Shown: positions 6,365-14,728, counted from the stretch's first letter. The stretch is 34,097 nt of DNA from Elusimicrobiota bacterium (GCA_016209085.1 JACQWV010000036.1:1-34097); one strand, 5' to 3'. Translations and numbers: made by a program. The notes: generated by a model not told the origin, from the sequence alone.

Positions 6365-8164
6365 TCACCTTGTCACCTTATTACCTTTTTTTCCTGTTTT
6401 CTTTTTTTTAGGTTCCGGCTTCGGTCCTATTCTGAAAAAATCCAGAATTCCCCCTGTTATCGTGTCCGCAAGTTTTGCCTGAAAATCCGGGTTATTCAGC
6501 ATTTCCTCCTGCTCCGGCAGAATCATGTACGCGTTCTCAACCAGAATTGAAGGCATGTAAGTCATTCTGGCTACGAGATAATCGCCGTATCTGAGACCTT
6601 CGTCGGCAAGATTGATGTTTTTCAGATACGAGGCGTGAACCGCCTTTGCCAGCTCAAAACTGTGCTGATGATAATGATAAACCGAAAAGCCGCGCCCCGC
6701 CGCAAACGGGTTTTCCCCGTCCGCTATCGCGTTGTTGTGAATGCTTATGAAAATGTCGCCTCCGGCTGCTCTGGCGATTTTCGGCCTCTCTACAAGAGCC
6801 ACGTTTTCCTCTCCGTACCTTGTCATGTAAACCGTGGCTCCCGCTTCCAGTAATTTTTCCGCGAGTTTCTGAGCTATTTTAAGGTTGACCTCGTACTCAA
6901 AACTTCCGAGCGGGCCGACTGCTCCGTCGTAAGGCGGGTCGTTTTTCGGGGAATGTCCCGGGTCAACGACAACTTTAAGACCGCCAAGGGGCGCGGGCCA
7001 TTTGGCGGCAATGGCCGGAGCATGTTTAAGCTCAAGGACGAGGGATTTCGTGGAATAATAAACGTCGTATCCCCATAATTTTTCCGTATCCCGCAGGGCC
7101 ACGTCTATTCTTGAAACTTCCGAGCCGACCTGCCTGAAAGAAACCCTGTCCACGAAAACGTCGGAGGAATCGTACACAATCCAGTTGGTATGCAGTTTTG
7201 AATAGTAGAGAAATAAACTTAAAACCCTTCCGCTTTCCTCAATCGCATAAGGAATTTTTTCAGACCCTGAAATTGAAACAGAAGTATACTTCCCTTCGTT
7301 TTTTACTCTTATGGTTCCAGTTTCATTAACCGGAGCAAACGTGTCGGACGGCATGGTCCTGACTTTTGATTCGTCAACCCAGGCTGACTCCGAATTATTC
7401 AGGCGTATTCTTCTCATCCCGGCGGCTTTTCCGTCGGAAACGAGCTTTACCCCTTCGGGCAGGAACATCGTATATCCCATGCCGGGCCCGCTTCTCAATA
7501 TTACGGTCTCGGTTGAGGTTTCAACAATATTCCACTTCTTCATCGCGCTGACTTTTCCCTTTGAAACTCCCATTGCCGTTCTTGAAAAAGCGCTTGTTCT
7601 GAACTTGGCTTTCACCGGAGAACCTGAAAATAAATCCAGGGGACCTACCTGGTATGTTCCATAATATCTTCCAGAACCTCCTGGAATTTCCGACATTTTC
7701 ATGTTTTTAACAGCGTCATCTATGGAGAAAACGGCATTTTTTCCCGGCGTTCCCGCAGCATACACGTTTATCCAGTCTCCGGGCATAAATTCCGCGTCGC
7801 CTGAGGGCAGGATTACTTCAATAGCGATGGTAGCGGTTGAAACCTGTCTTGTTGCTGAAGGTTTGACCGAAATGTTCCTGATATAGAATACCGAGGCGGC
7901 GTCTTCTTTAAGCTCGCAGTTAAACGCAAAATTGCCCTCGGAAACAGGCAGATACGCTATAAACCCTCCGTTTTGATGAACGGTAATGGAAGAGCCGTTG
8001 ATGTAAAACGGAGCCGTTGAAGGAACGATGCTTCCGAACAGAAAAGTTGAGCTTACTGAAGGGATGACCAGTCCCTCATATGGATACACCACCTTGATTT
8101 CTCCCCCAGCGGCGGTCTTAACGCAAAAAACGCAGAGAATCCCGTGCAGAAAGAATTTAATCAT
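6365..8164 (-). CDS. N-acetylmuramoyl-L-alanine amidase (Amidase_3) with SH3 and AMIN-like domains
   Basis: The 599-residue secreted cell-wall hydrolase has an N-terminal signal-like hydrophobic segment (residues 1-20). A beta-rich region and an SH3-like segment (about 215-270, VILRSGPGMGYTMFLPEG) follow, then an AMIN-like region (about 290-385). The catalytic Amidase_3 domain runs from residue 395: VVVDPGH (His404), GSFEYEVN (Glu423), SIHNNA (His476) and LVENAYM (catalytic Glu543). It cuts the amide bond between MurNAc and L-Ala, in the periplasm. The C-terminus is a basic tail KPEPKKKKTGKKG ending NKVTR, and those last residues are encoded by an AAGGTGACAAGG intergenic-type repeat. It is divergent from the beta-barrel/LysM gene, suggesting a shared envelope function. 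Confidence 0.93.
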   Translation of the reverse strand: MIKFFLHGILCVFCVKTAAGGEIKVVYPYEGLVIPSVSSTFLFGSIVPSTAPFYINGSSITVHQNGGFIAYLPVSEGNFAFNCELKEDAASVFYIRNISVKPSATRQVSTATIAIEVILPSGDAEFMPGDWINVYAAGTPGKNAVFSIDDAVKNMKMSEIPGGSGRYYGTYQVGPLDLFSGSPVKAKFRTSAFSRTAMGVSKGKVSAMKKWNIVETSTETVILRSGPGMGYTMFLPEGVKLVSDGKAAGMRRIRLNNSESAWVDESKVRTMPSDTFAPVNETGTIRVKNEGKYTSVSISGSEKIPYAIEESGRVLSLFLYYSKLHTNWIVYDSSDVFVDRVSFRQVGSEVSRIDVALRDTEKLWGYDVYYSTKSLVLELKHAPAIAAKWPAPLGGLKVVVDPGHSPKNDPPYDGAVGPLGSFEYEVNLKIAQKLAEKLLEAGATVYMTRYGEENVALVERPKIARAAGGDIFISIHNNAIADGENPFAAGRGFSVYHYHQHSFELAKAVHASYLKNINLADEGLRYGDYLVARMTYMPSILVENAYMILPEQEEMLNNPDFQAKLADTITGGILDFFRIGPKPEPKKKKTGKKGNKVTR

Positions 8165-8227
8165 TTGTATTTAAAAAAACGGAAACTTAAATTTAATACC
8201 TTTTAAGTATTATAATAACATTATTGT
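8165..8227. promoter_or_regulatory. Divergent promoter region between amidase and LysM/beta-barrel genes
   Basis: The gap is 63 bp and AT-rich. TATAAT lies on plus at 8211-8216, 11 bp before the ATG at 8228. The overlapping ATTATA at 8209-8214 reads TATAAT on minus. Neither start has a ribosome binding site, so short or absent leaders are likely. No convincing -35 is visible. Confidence 0.5.
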
Positions 8228-9526
8228 ATGAAAAAACTGGCGTTTTTGGCATTATTAAATTTATTTGCGGCAAAAGCAGAGGCTGTTGATTTCACATATC
8301 TTTATCCGGGAGCAAGGCAAAACGCGATGGGAATCGCTTTCGCCGGCGTTGCGGACGACCCCTATACGATTTTTTACAACCCGGCCGGCCTCTCCTCTCT
8401 CAGGTACGTTGAAGTTACAGCCGGACTTTCAAGAAGATTCTCGCCCATTGCTCCCGCAGGAGAATTTTCAGCCGTGTACATCAGGCCCATACCGGATGCG
8501 AGAAGCAAAACCGCAGGCCTCGGCTATCATGCCATAAGGCAATCCGGCGCGGGAGACAGGGACGTCATTATAGGGGGGCTCAGCGACACTTTTACCCTGA
8601 AATATTTTCAAAAACCGATTCAGTGGGGCGGAAATTTCAGGATAATAAGCCTGAGGTTCCCGCAAAAAAGCCATTTCGGAGCGGCGGTTGACGGAGGAAT
8701 TCTGCTTGACTCCATACAGGGTTTGAAAACAGGGCTTGTCGTTTCGGATCTGGGATTAGGTCTCGGAAAATCCTATCTCACCATAACTCTCGGCAACTCT
8801 TACCGGCGCAAAGACACTTTATTCGCTCTTGACTGGAAAATCCGCGGCGGGCACCATGAGATATTCGCAGGCATTGAACAGTCTTTTTTCAACGGCCTTG
8901 TTCATGGCCGCGCAGGCAGGGGAATTGCCTTGGACGGGGAAAGCATTCTTTCGCTCGGTCTGGGCGTGAATACCCTGCCGTGGATAATAAACATGAATTA
9001 TTCAATTCCCATAAAAGGCTTTCATAAACACGCTGGACATTATGAAATGAATATCGGATACAGGTTCAACGCTCCTGGTTTCATAGAGAAATTCGTCGGA
9101 GACGCGGCGGCTAAATCCGAAACCATAAGAAAACAGATAGAAGACCTCAGATACCAGAAAGCGAACCTTGAAACCGACATAGCAAAATACCAGGTGAATA
9201 AAGGCATTCTCCAGTCCGAATTGACCCTTCTGCAAACAAGACTCAGGGAGCTTGAGGCAAGAATCAAGAATCTTGAATTTGACATGCTTGACGCGGAATA
9301 CAGGAAAGACAAGCCTCGGCTCAAAAGAACGGCACCGCCGAAAATTGAAAAATGGCCCAAACAGCATAAAGTGGAGACCGGCGACACCCTGCGCTCAATT
9401 GCCTCAAGATATTACGGCAATCCGAATCTCTGGGAAAGGATATATGAGGCAAACGAGAAGAAGATAAAGAGGGGACTGCCAGTTGAAGGAAGCATTCTGG
9501 AAATACCCGCGCCGAAACAGCAGTAA
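8228..9526 (+). CDS. Outer-membrane beta-barrel protein with coiled coil and C-terminal LysM
   Basis: The 432-residue protein has a signal peptide (MKKLAFLALLNLFAAKAEA). A PorV/PorQ or UPF0164-like barrel follows, with ARQNAMGIAFAGVADDPYTI and FYNPAGLSSL near the N-terminus and alternating strands to about residue 290. About residues 295-355 are a charged coiled coil (RKQIEDLRYQKANLETDI). A LysM domain ends the protein (about 378-428, HKVETGDTLRSIASRYYGN). The layout would anchor an outer-membrane barrel to peptidoglycan. The exact role of the barrel is unknown. It is the first plus-strand gene, divergent from the amidase. Confidence 0.85.
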   Translation: MKKLAFLALLNLFAAKAEAVDFTYLYPGARQNAMGIAFAGVADDPYTIFYNPAGLSSLRYVEVTAGLSRRFSPIAPAGEFSAVYIRPIPDARSKTAGLGYHAIRQSGAGDRDVIIGGLSDTFTLKYFQKPIQWGGNFRIISLRFPQKSHFGAAVDGGILLDSIQGLKTGLVVSDLGLGLGKSYLTITLGNSYRRKDTLFALDWKIRGGHHEIFAGIEQSFFNGLVHGRAGRGIALDGESILSLGLGVNTLPWIINMNYSIPIKGFHKHAGHYEMNIGYRFNAPGFIEKFVGDAAAKSETIRKQIEDLRYQKANLETDIAKYQVNKGILQSELTLLQTRLRELEARIKNLEFDMLDAEYRKDKPRLKRTAPPKIEKWPKQHKVETGDTLRSIASRYYGNPNLWERIYEANEKKIKRGLPVEGSILEIPAPKQQ

Positions 9527-9601
9527 AGGCAGATTAAGATTAAGGTTAAGAAAAATCTTTACTTAATCTCAATCTAAATCTTAATCTTTCTGTTATTATT
9601 T
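9527..9601. repeat. Low-complexity dyad (AAGATTAAG / CTTAATCTT)
   Basis: Left-arm units (AGATTAAGATTAAGGTTAAG) face right-arm units (CTTAATCTCAATCTAAATCTTAATCTT), so the transcript could form a long imperfect hairpin. It fills the whole gap between two genes and may act as a weak terminator or spacer. Confidence 0.6.
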
Positions 9602-10732
9602 ATGAATACAATTCTGATAATTTCTTCAAATGAAAAAGACAAAAACCTGCTCTCGGAAATTTTCAGGAATTTAGGGGCTGAGGCGGTCTTTTCCCAGACA
9701 TTGAATGATGCGCTGGCCATATTTGAAAAAACAAGGCCCAAAGCCGTCTTTATCTGCGACGAAGAGAACGCTTCCACAAACGTAAAAATAAGGGAAATTC
9801 TGAGAATAGCCCCGTTTATGCCGATAATAGTTTTATTGAAAGAAAGGGACGCTTCAAAAGCAGTGGCATACATGAGGATGGGAGCTTTTGACTGCGGCCA
9901 GCCCCCGTGGACCGAGGAATCAATCGCCCCCCTCTACAAGAAATCCCTTAACATAAGCGGAACGGCTCTTGACCTTTCAAAACCGGTTTCAGCAAAGGAA
10001 AGAATTTTAATTTATTTCTTTGTCGTCTCAATTTCCCTTTTCGCCGGATTTATGATAGGCAGGCATTACGTCCTGCGGGATATGGAAAAGCGCCGGATGC
10101 CGGACTTGATTGAACTTCCTTATTCCCATCCGTCCGGCATAACTTTTGACAAGAAAGGAATTCTCATAAGCGACTGGTTCACGCAGTCAATCTACAGCCA
10201 CAACATTTCCGATTTTAAAATTTCAAAAGTCGTCAATTTTCCGGACATAACTCCTGCTTCCATTGCCGCCGCGGAAAGCAACCTCTGGATTCTTACGGCA
10301 GGAGGCGCGGCGGAAAAAAGACTTCTGGATAAAAAATTCACTCCTGTTTCAAAAACAAAAACCGCAAACCGGAACATGGCCGGAATCTGCTTTGACGGGC
10401 TATATTTCTGGACCGCTGACTTTAAAAACAATCTGATAAAAAAACATTACAATAACGACGAGCTTACCGAACTGGAAACTCACAAATATCCGGGAAAGAC
10501 GATAGCGGCTTTTACCTGCGATTCAAGGTTCCTCTGGATAGTGGACGAAAATCTAAAAGAACTCGTGAAATTTCCCCTTGATTCTCCCGGAACTCCTGTC
10601 TCAAAAAAAGAAATCAAGGAGTATGCTTCAAGAACCCTGCGTATAACGGCAATTGCGTCAAAAGACGGGACAATATGGCTTGCGGGCGAGGACAGGGAAA
10701 AAGGAGTATTGTTCAGACACAACGCGGAGTAA
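9602..10732 (+). CDS. Degenerate receiver - TM - beta-propeller protein
   Basis: The 376-residue protein has a receiver-like domain in residues 1-115: TILIISSNEKD, a possible phosphoacceptor Asp53 in VFICDEE, and IIVLLKERD. The invariant Lys-Pro is replaced by Gln100-Pro101 (GAFDCGQPPW) and the switch Ser/Thr is lost, so normal phosphotransfer is doubtful. One TM helix follows (about 134-154, ILIYFFVVSISLFAGFMIG). The C-terminal half has repeated blades (SGITFDKKGILISDW, MAGICFDGLYFWTADF, FTCDSRFLWIVDEN, IASKDGTIWLAGED) of an NHL/SMP-30-like propeller, predicted periplasmic. A PilZ-like gene follows after 3 bp. This fusion is not one I recognise. Confidence 0.75.
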   Translation: MNTILIISSNEKDKNLLSEIFRNLGAEAVFSQTLNDALAIFEKTRPKAVFICDEENASTNVKIREILRIAPFMPIIVLLKERDASKAVAYMRMGAFDCGQPPWTEESIAPLYKKSLNISGTALDLSKPVSAKERILIYFFVVSISLFAGFMIGRHYVLRDMEKRRMPDLIELPYSHPSGITFDKKGILISDWFTQSIYSHNISDFKISKVVNFPDITPASIAAAESNLWILTAGGAAEKRLLDKKFTPVSKTKTANRNMAGICFDGLYFWTADFKNNLIKKHYNNDELTELETHKYPGKTIAAFTCDSRFLWIVDENLKELVKFPLDSPGTPVSKKEIKEYASRTLRITAIASKDGTIWLAGEDREKGVLFRHNAE

Positions 10733-10735
10733 TCT

Positions 10736-11047
10736 ATGCCCTTTAAACCAAGGACCAAGGAATTCATACCAACAGTCATTAAACTTTCAAGAGAGGATCT
10801 GTTTTACTGGGGAAGGATTCTTGAAATACATCCGGATTCCTGCAGATTCCTGTCGCAATTTGAAATGTTCAAAGACAGGATAATAGCGCTCTCGTTTGAA
10901 ATTAACGGAGCGGAAATTGAGGACCTGCGGGGAAATATCCAAAAAACAGCCAGAGATTCCGAAGGATATTTCGTTTATGAAATGTTTCTCACGGACGAAA
11001 CCCAGAAATCCAAAATAAGAAATATACTGCTTGATGTCCTCTCTTAA
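10736..11047 (+). CDS. Small PilZ-like domain protein
   Basis: The 103-residue protein starts 3 bp after the previous stop, with GGAG 8 bp before its ATG, so the two genes are cotranscribed. The pattern WGRILEIHPDSCRFLSQFEM, IIALSFEINGAEIEDLRGNI and YEMFLTDE resembles the PilZ beta-barrel. The RxxxR motif and the D/NxSxxG motif that bind cyclic di-GMP are not clearly present (HPDSCRF in place of DxSxxG). It could be a non-binding PilZ adaptor acting with the receiver-TM-propeller protein. Family assignment is tentative. Confidence 0.5.
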   Translation: MPFKPRTKEFIPTVIKLSREDLFYWGRILEIHPDSCRFLSQFEMFKDRIIALSFEINGAEIEDLRGNIQKTARDSEGYFVYEMFLTDETQKSKIRNILLDVLS

Positions 11048-11170
11048 CCCAAATTCCTCAGTTGGAATTTGGGAATTATAAATTTTGAATGTTGAATTTT
11101 GAATTATTCTTAAAACTAAGAATTTATAATTTAAAATTTATAACTCCGAAAAATTTAAATTTTTCGGGTT
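11048..11170. repeat. Low-complexity dyad (TTGAATTTTGAA / TTTATAATTTAAAA)
   Basis: The gap holds GGAATTTGGGAATTATAAAT, units of TTTTGAATGTTGAATT and their inverted counterparts AAGAATTTATAATTTAAAAT, then CCGAAAAATTTAAATTTTTCGG, a near-perfect palindrome at about 11146-11167. The last hairpin could serve as a terminator, though no clear T-run follows. Confidence 0.6.
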
Positions 11171-11179
11171 AATAGTCTT

Positions 11180-11207
11180 TTGAAGTCCTTACAAACTTAT
11201 CTATAAT
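11180..11207 (+). promoter_or_regulatory. Sigma-70-type promoter giving a leaderless transcript
   Basis: TTGAAG (11180-11185), a 16-bp spacer and a consensus TATAAT (11202-11207) are followed by only 7 bp before the ATG at 11215. No ribosome binding site is present. Transcription would start at or next to the A of the start codon. Confidence 0.7.
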
Positions 11208-11214
11208 AATTGTC

Positions 11215-12438
11215 ATGAGTAAAAGAAAAACCGCCATTTTTGCCGCTGCATTGGTCCTTGTCTGCGCCGCCGGCTATTTTTATTTCAAATACATGAAACT
11301 GGGGAATGTTCTGGCTGAAAAGCTGAAATCAGAGTTTGCGCAGAAGCTCAAAAGGCAGATATCTTTAAAAAGCATGAAATTTTCCGCAATGGAAGGCTTT
11401 GTCATATCAAAAATGGAACTCTCCGACGTGGGCGGTTTTTCAAAAGGAAAATTTTTTGTTTCTGAAAAAATAACGCTCAGGCCCGAGATCATCCCGCTCA
11501 TTAGAAACCGCCTTGTCTTTAAGAGAATCTCTCTGCGAAACCCCGAATTTAAAATAAAAAGAAATCCTGCGGGAAAATGGAATTTTGCCGACCTTCTTGC
11601 CCTTCTGCCTCAGGATTCCAAAGGCCTGCATCTGGCATGGAACGCAAAAGAGGTTATTGCATCAGACGCAAAACTGGAATTTGACGACGAAACGAGCGGG
11701 CATTCTATTTCCATGGAAAACGCAAGCCTGGAAATATTTCATTATTCGTCTTTCGGCGGCAATTTTTCCGTTGAGCTTGAGGGGAAGCTGAAAACTGCCC
11801 TCTACGGCAGTCTGTTCGCGGCTGACGCCGCTCTGGATGCCGAACTGAATTTTGAATATGCGGGGCTTTCATCATCTTTCGGAAAACTGAACATGGCAAA
11901 CGCCTCTTTCGGCGAGATTTCAATAGAAAATACGGATTTTGAATTTGAATTCTTCGGGCTTAATAAAGACATGGGAGACGCCAAACATAACATAAATCTT
12001 AAAATAGAAGGACTTCTTGCGCCGGGTCAGTCAAAAACAGTCAGGCAAAACATCTTCAGGCCGGTTAAGGCTTTCTTCACGGTAATAGGCAAAAAACCGC
12101 CTGAAATAGACGACCTGAGGGTTGAAAATATCTCTTTCAACGCCTCTCTTGACGACCGCATATTGAACATAAACGGGCTGAACTTAAATTCAAATCTTTT
12201 TAATTCGGCAGGCAGCTTTAAAATAGACGGCAATACCGGTCTTGTAGAACTTCAGACGAATCTGGAAATCGGCGGAAGCCGCATGGATATAAAACTGAAA
12301 GGTCCGCCTGCCAATCCGGACATCAAGCCTGAATTGTCCCAGACTGCGAGGGAAAACCTGATATCCCTGCTGAAAACTTTAAACAAATACGCCGGCAAGC
12401 TCCTGGAAAGGAAACAAGGCGATAAGGTTACAAGGTAA
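11215..12438 (+). CDS. AsmA-like envelope protein
   Basis: The 407-residue protein has a single N-terminal TM anchor (about 5-24, TAIFAAALVLVCAAGYFYF) and a long beta-rich periplasmic part. The segment LRNPEFKIKRNPAGKWNFADLL is the AsmA-type signature, also present in the protein at 29144 (IELIKSEDGNWNFSDI). AsmA/TamB-type proteins bridge inner and outer membrane and are linked to phospholipid or outer-membrane homeostasis. It ends QGDKVTR, whose codons (GATAAGGTTACAAGG) belong to the intergenic repeat that follows, as in the amidase at 6365. Confidence 0.78.
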   Translation: MSKRKTAIFAAALVLVCAAGYFYFKYMKLGNVLAEKLKSEFAQKLKRQISLKSMKFSAMEGFVISKMELSDVGGFSKGKFFVSEKITLRPEIIPLIRNRLVFKRISLRNPEFKIKRNPAGKWNFADLLALLPQDSKGLHLAWNAKEVIASDAKLEFDDETSGHSISMENASLEIFHYSSFGGNFSVELEGKLKTALYGSLFAADAALDAELNFEYAGLSSSFGKLNMANASFGEISIENTDFEFEFFGLNKDMGDAKHNINLKIEGLLAPGQSKTVRQNIFRPVKAFFTVIGKKPPEIDDLRVENISFNASLDDRILNINGLNLNSNLFNSAGSFKIDGNTGLVELQTNLEIGGSRMDIKLKGPPANPDIKPELSQTARENLISLLKTLNKYAGKLLERKQGDKVTR

Positions 12439-12511
12439 CAAGCGATAAGATTATAAAGATTGGAGGTTTTTTACTTATCATCTTATCAACTTATCATCTT
12501 ATAACCTGCTG
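12420..12511. repeat. Low-complexity dyad (GATAAGGTTACAAGG / CTTATCATCTTATCA)
   Basis: GATAAGGTTACAAGGTAACA and GATAAGATTATAAAG face ACTTATCATCTTATCAACTT and ATCATCTTATAACC. The left arm starts inside the last codons of the AsmA-like gene. The block belongs to the same AAGGTGATAAG family as 6162-6190 and 6360-6385. Confidence 0.65.
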
Positions 12512-12526
12512 TTGCAGGGAGGAAAA

Positions 12527-14200
12527 ATGGCAAAAAAAGTCGTAGTAATCGGCTCCGGACCCGGCGGTTATCCGGCCGCGCTTAAACTCAAAGCATTGGG
12601 AGCCGAAGTCTGCATAATAGAAAAGCTGGATTTCGGCGGAACCTGTCTTAACAGGGGCTGCATACCTTCCAAATCATTTCTTGATGCTGCCGGCAGAATC
12701 CGCTCGTCTGAAATCCTTAAAACCCTGCTTAAAGACGGTAAATTCTTTGATTTCAATCCCGATATGCTTTCATGGGATAAGATAAAAGAACGGAAAAACT
12801 CCGCGATAAAAAAAATAAAAAATTCCCTTGAAAAACTCTTTGAATTGAACAAGATAGAAATAATAAAAGGCGCGGCGTCTTTCGCGTCAAAAAACGAAAT
12901 AGCGATACGGACGGAACGGGAGGAAATAAGGAAAAATTTTGATTTTGCGGTGATAGCAGCCGGGACGGTTCCTTTCTTCCCCCCGCCTTTTATAGATTAT
13001 AAAAACGAACTGCTTGATTCCGACAGAATTTTTGACGTTCCCGGATGCCCGGCTTCAATCATCATCATAGGGGCCGGAGCCATAGGCCTTGAATTCGCAT
13101 GTTTCTTCAATGCCCTGGGAGCGAAAACGGACGTTGTCGAAATACTTCCGGAAATTCTTCCCGGAGAAGACGAAACAGTTGCAAGAACCGCCAGGAATTC
13201 TTTTGAAAAAAGAGGCATAAAATTTCATCTCAGCCGCAAAACCGTAAAAATAACGATATCAGAAAATGAAAAAACTCTGGAACTTGACAACGGCTTGAAA
13301 ATAACGGCCGCAGAAATCCTTGTCGGAGCCGGAAGAGCGGCCGAACTCTCGGAATTAGGACTTGAAAATGCCGGCCTGAAATGGGACAGGAAAGGAATAA
13401 GAGTAAACGAATATACGCGGACTGAAATTGAAAACATTTATGCCGTAGGCGACGTAAACGGCATTTCAATGCTCGCTCATTCAGCGACAAGGCAGGGCGA
13501 AATAGCGGCTGAAAACATTTTCGGAGCGCAAAAAAGATTTGATTTGAATCTCGTCCCTAAATGCGTTTATACGCGGCCTGAAATAGCGAGCATAGGATTA
13601 AACAGGAAGCAGGCCGAGGCGCAGGGTTTGAATCCTAAAACCTCAAGAGCGTATTTCCAGTCTTCAGGCTTCGCCATAACCCATGACGAAACGGACGGCT
13701 TCGTGCAGATTGTCTATCATGCGGATAACGACGCTATTTTAGGCGCGCAGATTGCAGGCGGCCCTGCGACCGAACTGATTCACCTCTTCTCTATCCCGGT
13801 TCAATTAAAACTGAAAAGAAAAGACCTGCTTGAAGCCATATACGCACATCCGACAATGGCCGAAACCCTCCTGGGCAGGAGAAATATTTTAAAATGCTAT
13901 AATAAAACCATGACCGACCGGGAAATTATTATGGAAGTAAAAAACATAATCCGACGTCATCTACCTGAAAAAGAATTTAAAATATTTCTTTTTGGTTCTA
14001 TCGCAAAATCCAAAGCCTCCAAAAATTCTGATATTGATATAGGAATTTTAGGCCGAAAAAAAATTAACTTATTGCTTCTGCACAGAATAAAAGAAGAGAT
14101 AAAAGGCATTCCGACTTTGAAAAAAGTAGATGTGGTGGAATTAAGCAACTCTGCTTGTAACTTCACAAAAAAAGTCTTAAAACATGCTAAAAAAATATAA
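12527..14200 (+). CDS. lpd: Dihydrolipoamide dehydrogenase (glycine cleavage L protein) fused to an MNT nucleotidyltransferase
   Basis: The ATG at 12527 follows GGGAGGA. Residues 1-461 are Lpd, which reoxidises the dihydrolipoyl arm of GcvH. It has FAD motif GSGPGGY, redox pair Cys40/Cys45 (GGTCLNRGCIPSK), NAD motif GAGAIGLEF, second FAD motif YAVGDVNG and catalytic His in YAHPTMAETLL. Without a stop the frame continues from Met462 into a minimal nucleotidyltransferase with FLFGSIAKSKASKNSDIDIG, the GSx...SDxD signature. Lpd ends slightly shorter than usual. An extended -10 promoter sits inside the junction just before Met462, so the MNT may also be made alone. The HEPN partner overlaps the 3' end by 17 bp. 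The fusion looks like an insertion that removed the lpd stop codon. Confidence 0.9.
   Translation: MAKKVVVIGSGPGGYPAALKLKALGAEVCIIEKLDFGGTCLNRGCIPSKSFLDAAGRIRSSEILKTLLKDGKFFDFNPDMLSWDKIKERKNSAIKKIKNSLEKLFELNKIEIIKGAASFASKNEIAIRTEREEIRKNFDFAVIAAGTVPFFPPPFIDYKNELLDSDRIFDVPGCPASIIIIGAGAIGLEFACFFNALGAKTDVVEILPEILPGEDETVARTARNSFEKRGIKFHLSRKTVKITISENEKTLELDNGLKITAAEILVGAGRAAELSELGLENAGLKWDRKGIRVNEYTRTEIENIYAVGDVNGISMLAHSATRQGEIAAENIFGAQKRFDLNLVPKCVYTRPEIASIGLNRKQAEAQGLNPKTSRAYFQSSGFAITHDETDGFVQIVYHADNDAILGAQIAGGPATELIHLFSIPVQLKLKRKDLLEAIYAHPTMAETLLGRRNILKCYNKTMTDREIIMEVKNIIRRHLPEKEFKIFLFGSIAKSKASKNSDIDIGILGRKKINLLLLHRIKEEIKGIPTLKKVDVVELSNSACNFTKKVLKHAKKI
13895..13903 (+). promoter_or_regulatory. 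Internal extended -10 promoter for the MNT module
   Basis: TGCTATAAT, an extended -10 (TGn-TATAAT), ends 6 bp before the ATG at 13910. That ATG begins the nucleotidyltransferase part (MTDREIIMEVKNI). No -35 is needed for this promoter class and none is seen. A leaderless MNT transcript from inside the lpd 3' end would result. Confidence 0.55.
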
Positions 14201-14570
14201 TTCAGATATTTTTAATTCATTTATCAAATCAATTAAACGATTTAATGAAATATTAAACGCTCCCCAGACACTGGCTAACAGGGATTCTGCCATAAAACGG
14301 TTTGAACTGACTTTTGAATTAGCCTGGAAAAGCATAAAAGAATATTTAGACTATAAAGGTATCATATCCCGCTCACCAAGGGACTGTTTTGAGCAGGCTT
14401 TCAGCATTGGAATCATTCAGGATGATCCAGCGTGGATTAAAATGATAGAAGACAGAAATTTATCTGTCCATACATATAATGAAAAATTGGCAATGGATAT
14501 TTATCGCAGACTCGGCAAATATCTTAATCTTTTCAAAAGTCTTTCAAAATCCCTTCGTGCAAAAAAATAA
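14184..14570 (+). CDS. HI0074-type nucleotidyltransferase substrate-binding / HEPN protein
   Basis: The 128-residue all-helical protein has FELTFELAWKSIKEYLDYKG and the HEPN signature EDRNLSVHTYNE (Arg91-Asn92 ... His96). It overlaps the upstream MNT frame by 17 bp, the usual arrangement of MNT/HEPN pairs. Characterised pairs of this type act as toxin-antitoxin systems, where the MNT chemically modifies and silences the HEPN RNase. The catalytic Rx4H pair is present, so it may be an active toxin. The unusual feature is that its MNT partner is fused to Lpd. Confidence 0.88.
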   Translation: MLKKYNSDIFNSFIKSIKRFNEILNAPQTLANRDSAIKRFELTFELAWKSIKEYLDYKGIISRSPRDCFEQAFSIGIIQDDPAWIKMIEDRNLSVHTYNEKLAMDIYRRLGKYLNLFKSLSKSLRAKK

Positions 14571-14659
14571 CCGGCACCGCATATCTACTCTATTTCATCT
14601 AATCAGAAATATTCCACCCGACAATGTCTGAAACAATATATGAAGCCCTGAATAAATAA

Positions 14660-14722
14660 TTTTGCCTATAAGCAAAAAAAATTATGTAAAAATTTGCTTT
14701 CAAGCAAAATTTTATATATATT
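14660..14722 (+). promoter_or_regulatory. Promoter with two TTTGC-N6-GCAAA dyads upstream of the DUF4143 ATPase
   Basis: TTGCTT (14694-14699), a 17-bp spacer and TATATT (14717-14722) end 6 bp before the ATG at 14729, with no ribosome site, so the transcript is probably leaderless. Two dyads share the pattern TTTGC-N6-GCAAA: 14661-14676 and 14693-14708. Their centres are 32 bp apart, about three helical turns, and the second overlaps the -35. They look like operator sites. Confidence 0.6.
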
Positions 14723-14728
14723 ATAAAC

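Noticed and set aside
12527-14200. Sequencing error as sole explanation of the Lpd-MNT fusion
   Set aside because: Both domains are in one frame with no broken codons, and the HEPN partner overlaps normally; an error is possible but not needed. Kept as a fusion with a read check suggested.
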